NCBI GenBank assembly: GCA_027009605.1
Contig: JALVCY010000037.1
Span: 1 to 5,708 of the forward strand
Length of the DNA: 5,708 bases
Direction of reading: 5' to 3'
DNA from: Saprospiraceae bacterium
GTDB lineage: Bacteria; Bacteroidota; Bacteroidia; Chitinophagales; Saprospiraceae
Under the pieces are notes generated by a model, which did not search any database, was not told the origin of the DNA, and saw nothing but the letters and a program-made list of their open reading frames with translations. The position numbers and the translations under genes are program-made. Positions 5,488-5,708 of this stretch are shown here, piece by piece (position 1 is the first letter of the stretch; each line of letters starts with the position of its first letter).

Positions 5488-5708
5488 GTCTCAACCTGCG
5501 CAGCACTCAACTACGAAGTCCGAATCCACGATAGTAATCGGGACGAGTCTCAACCCAGAGAGCCGAAGGCGACCGTCTCAACTTTCTTCAACTAGCGAAG
5601 ATTTCATCCAGATTCAATGGCATACAGGGGAACATTTTGGCTCACCAATCACTCCGCTGCGCTCCGTGCTTAGCGATCCACGCCCGAAGCGAATCTCAAC
5701 AGCGAAGT
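5488..5708. repeat. Dispersed GTCTCAAC / TCAACnnGCGAAG repeats
   Basis: GTCTCAAC occurs at 5488-5495, 5547-5554 and 5575-5582, with a variant ATCTCAAC at 5693-5700. A linked motif TCAAC(T)A(G)CGAAG occurs at 5507-5518, 5588-5600 and 5696-5707. CGAAG itself occurs seven times between 5335 and 5707. The spacing is irregular (59, 28 and 118 bases), so this is neither a CRISPR array nor a simple tandem array. It looks like the edge of an intergenic repeat family running past the window end. Confidence 0.6.

Larger units (their letters stand above)
5271..5708. other. Non-coding, repeat-rich region after the operon
   Basis: No reading frame here looks like a real gene. A GTG frame at 5267-5464 (65 codons) overlaps the preceding stop by four bases, but its product is basic, proline-rich and ends in residues encoded by a CGAATG repeat, so I treat it as spurious. 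A minus-strand frame (5174-5506) is antisense to the nuclease-like gene over much of its length. The stretch is unusually C- and A-rich on the + strand, carries several short dispersed repeats, and shows no clear terminator hairpin with a T-run. It continues beyond the window. Confidence 0.65.

Noticed and set aside
5174..5506. 110-codon minus-strand frame
   Set aside because: Its 3' part is antisense to the HsdR_N-type gene and its remainder reads through repeat DNA; no family resemblance.
5488..5700. CRISPR or tandem array based on GTCTCAAC copies
   Set aside because: The repeat is only 8 bp and the spacing is irregular (59, 28, 118 bases).

Overview
The window looks like a chromosomal piece of a Bacteroidota (Bacteroidetes) bacterium. 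The evidence is an AlaRS with this phylum's flavour of C-terminal glycine motif, a lipoprotein pairing a DUF4369-like domain with a TlpA/ResA thioredoxin domain, a small stand-alone HsdR_N-type PD-(D/E)xK protein of a kind common in this phylum, a TTG-N20-TAnnTTTG promoter, and A-rich start regions mostly lacking Shine-Dalgarno sequences. Genus cannot be fixed by eye; a Saprospira/Haliscomenobacter-like lineage is only a guess.

Layout. Positions 1-675 are non-coding and packed with repeats. Two related foldback elements (85-269 and 295-466) have near-identical left two thirds, hybrid right parts and matching terminal inverted repeats. They are followed by a MITE-like element (507-667) with 14-bp terminal inverted repeats starting GTAAC, flanked by a perfect 8-bp direct repeat. 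A perfect 32-bp palindrome (579-610) sits in its middle. Positions 676-883 show nothing I can name. A Bacteroidota-type promoter (884-914) then precedes three rightward genes: alaS (973-3597), a TlpA-like thiol-disulfide lipoprotein (3631-4836) and a small HsdR_N-domain protein (4833-5270). From 5271 to the end there is no convincing gene, only short dispersed repeats (CGAATG-type, GTCTCAAC, CGAAG).

How the genes relate. Spacing (33 bp, then a 4-base overlap) suggests one transcription unit driven by the alaS promoter. The products are functionally unrelated: a housekeeping aminoacyl-tRNA synthetase, a periplasm-facing redox lipoprotein and a putative cytoplasmic nuclease-fold protein. No HsdM/HsdS or other defence gene is present. 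The alaS stop codon lies inside a fragment resembling one arm of the palindromic repeat at 579-610.

I found no clear new multi-gene system. The most informative features are the repeat structures flanking the operon.
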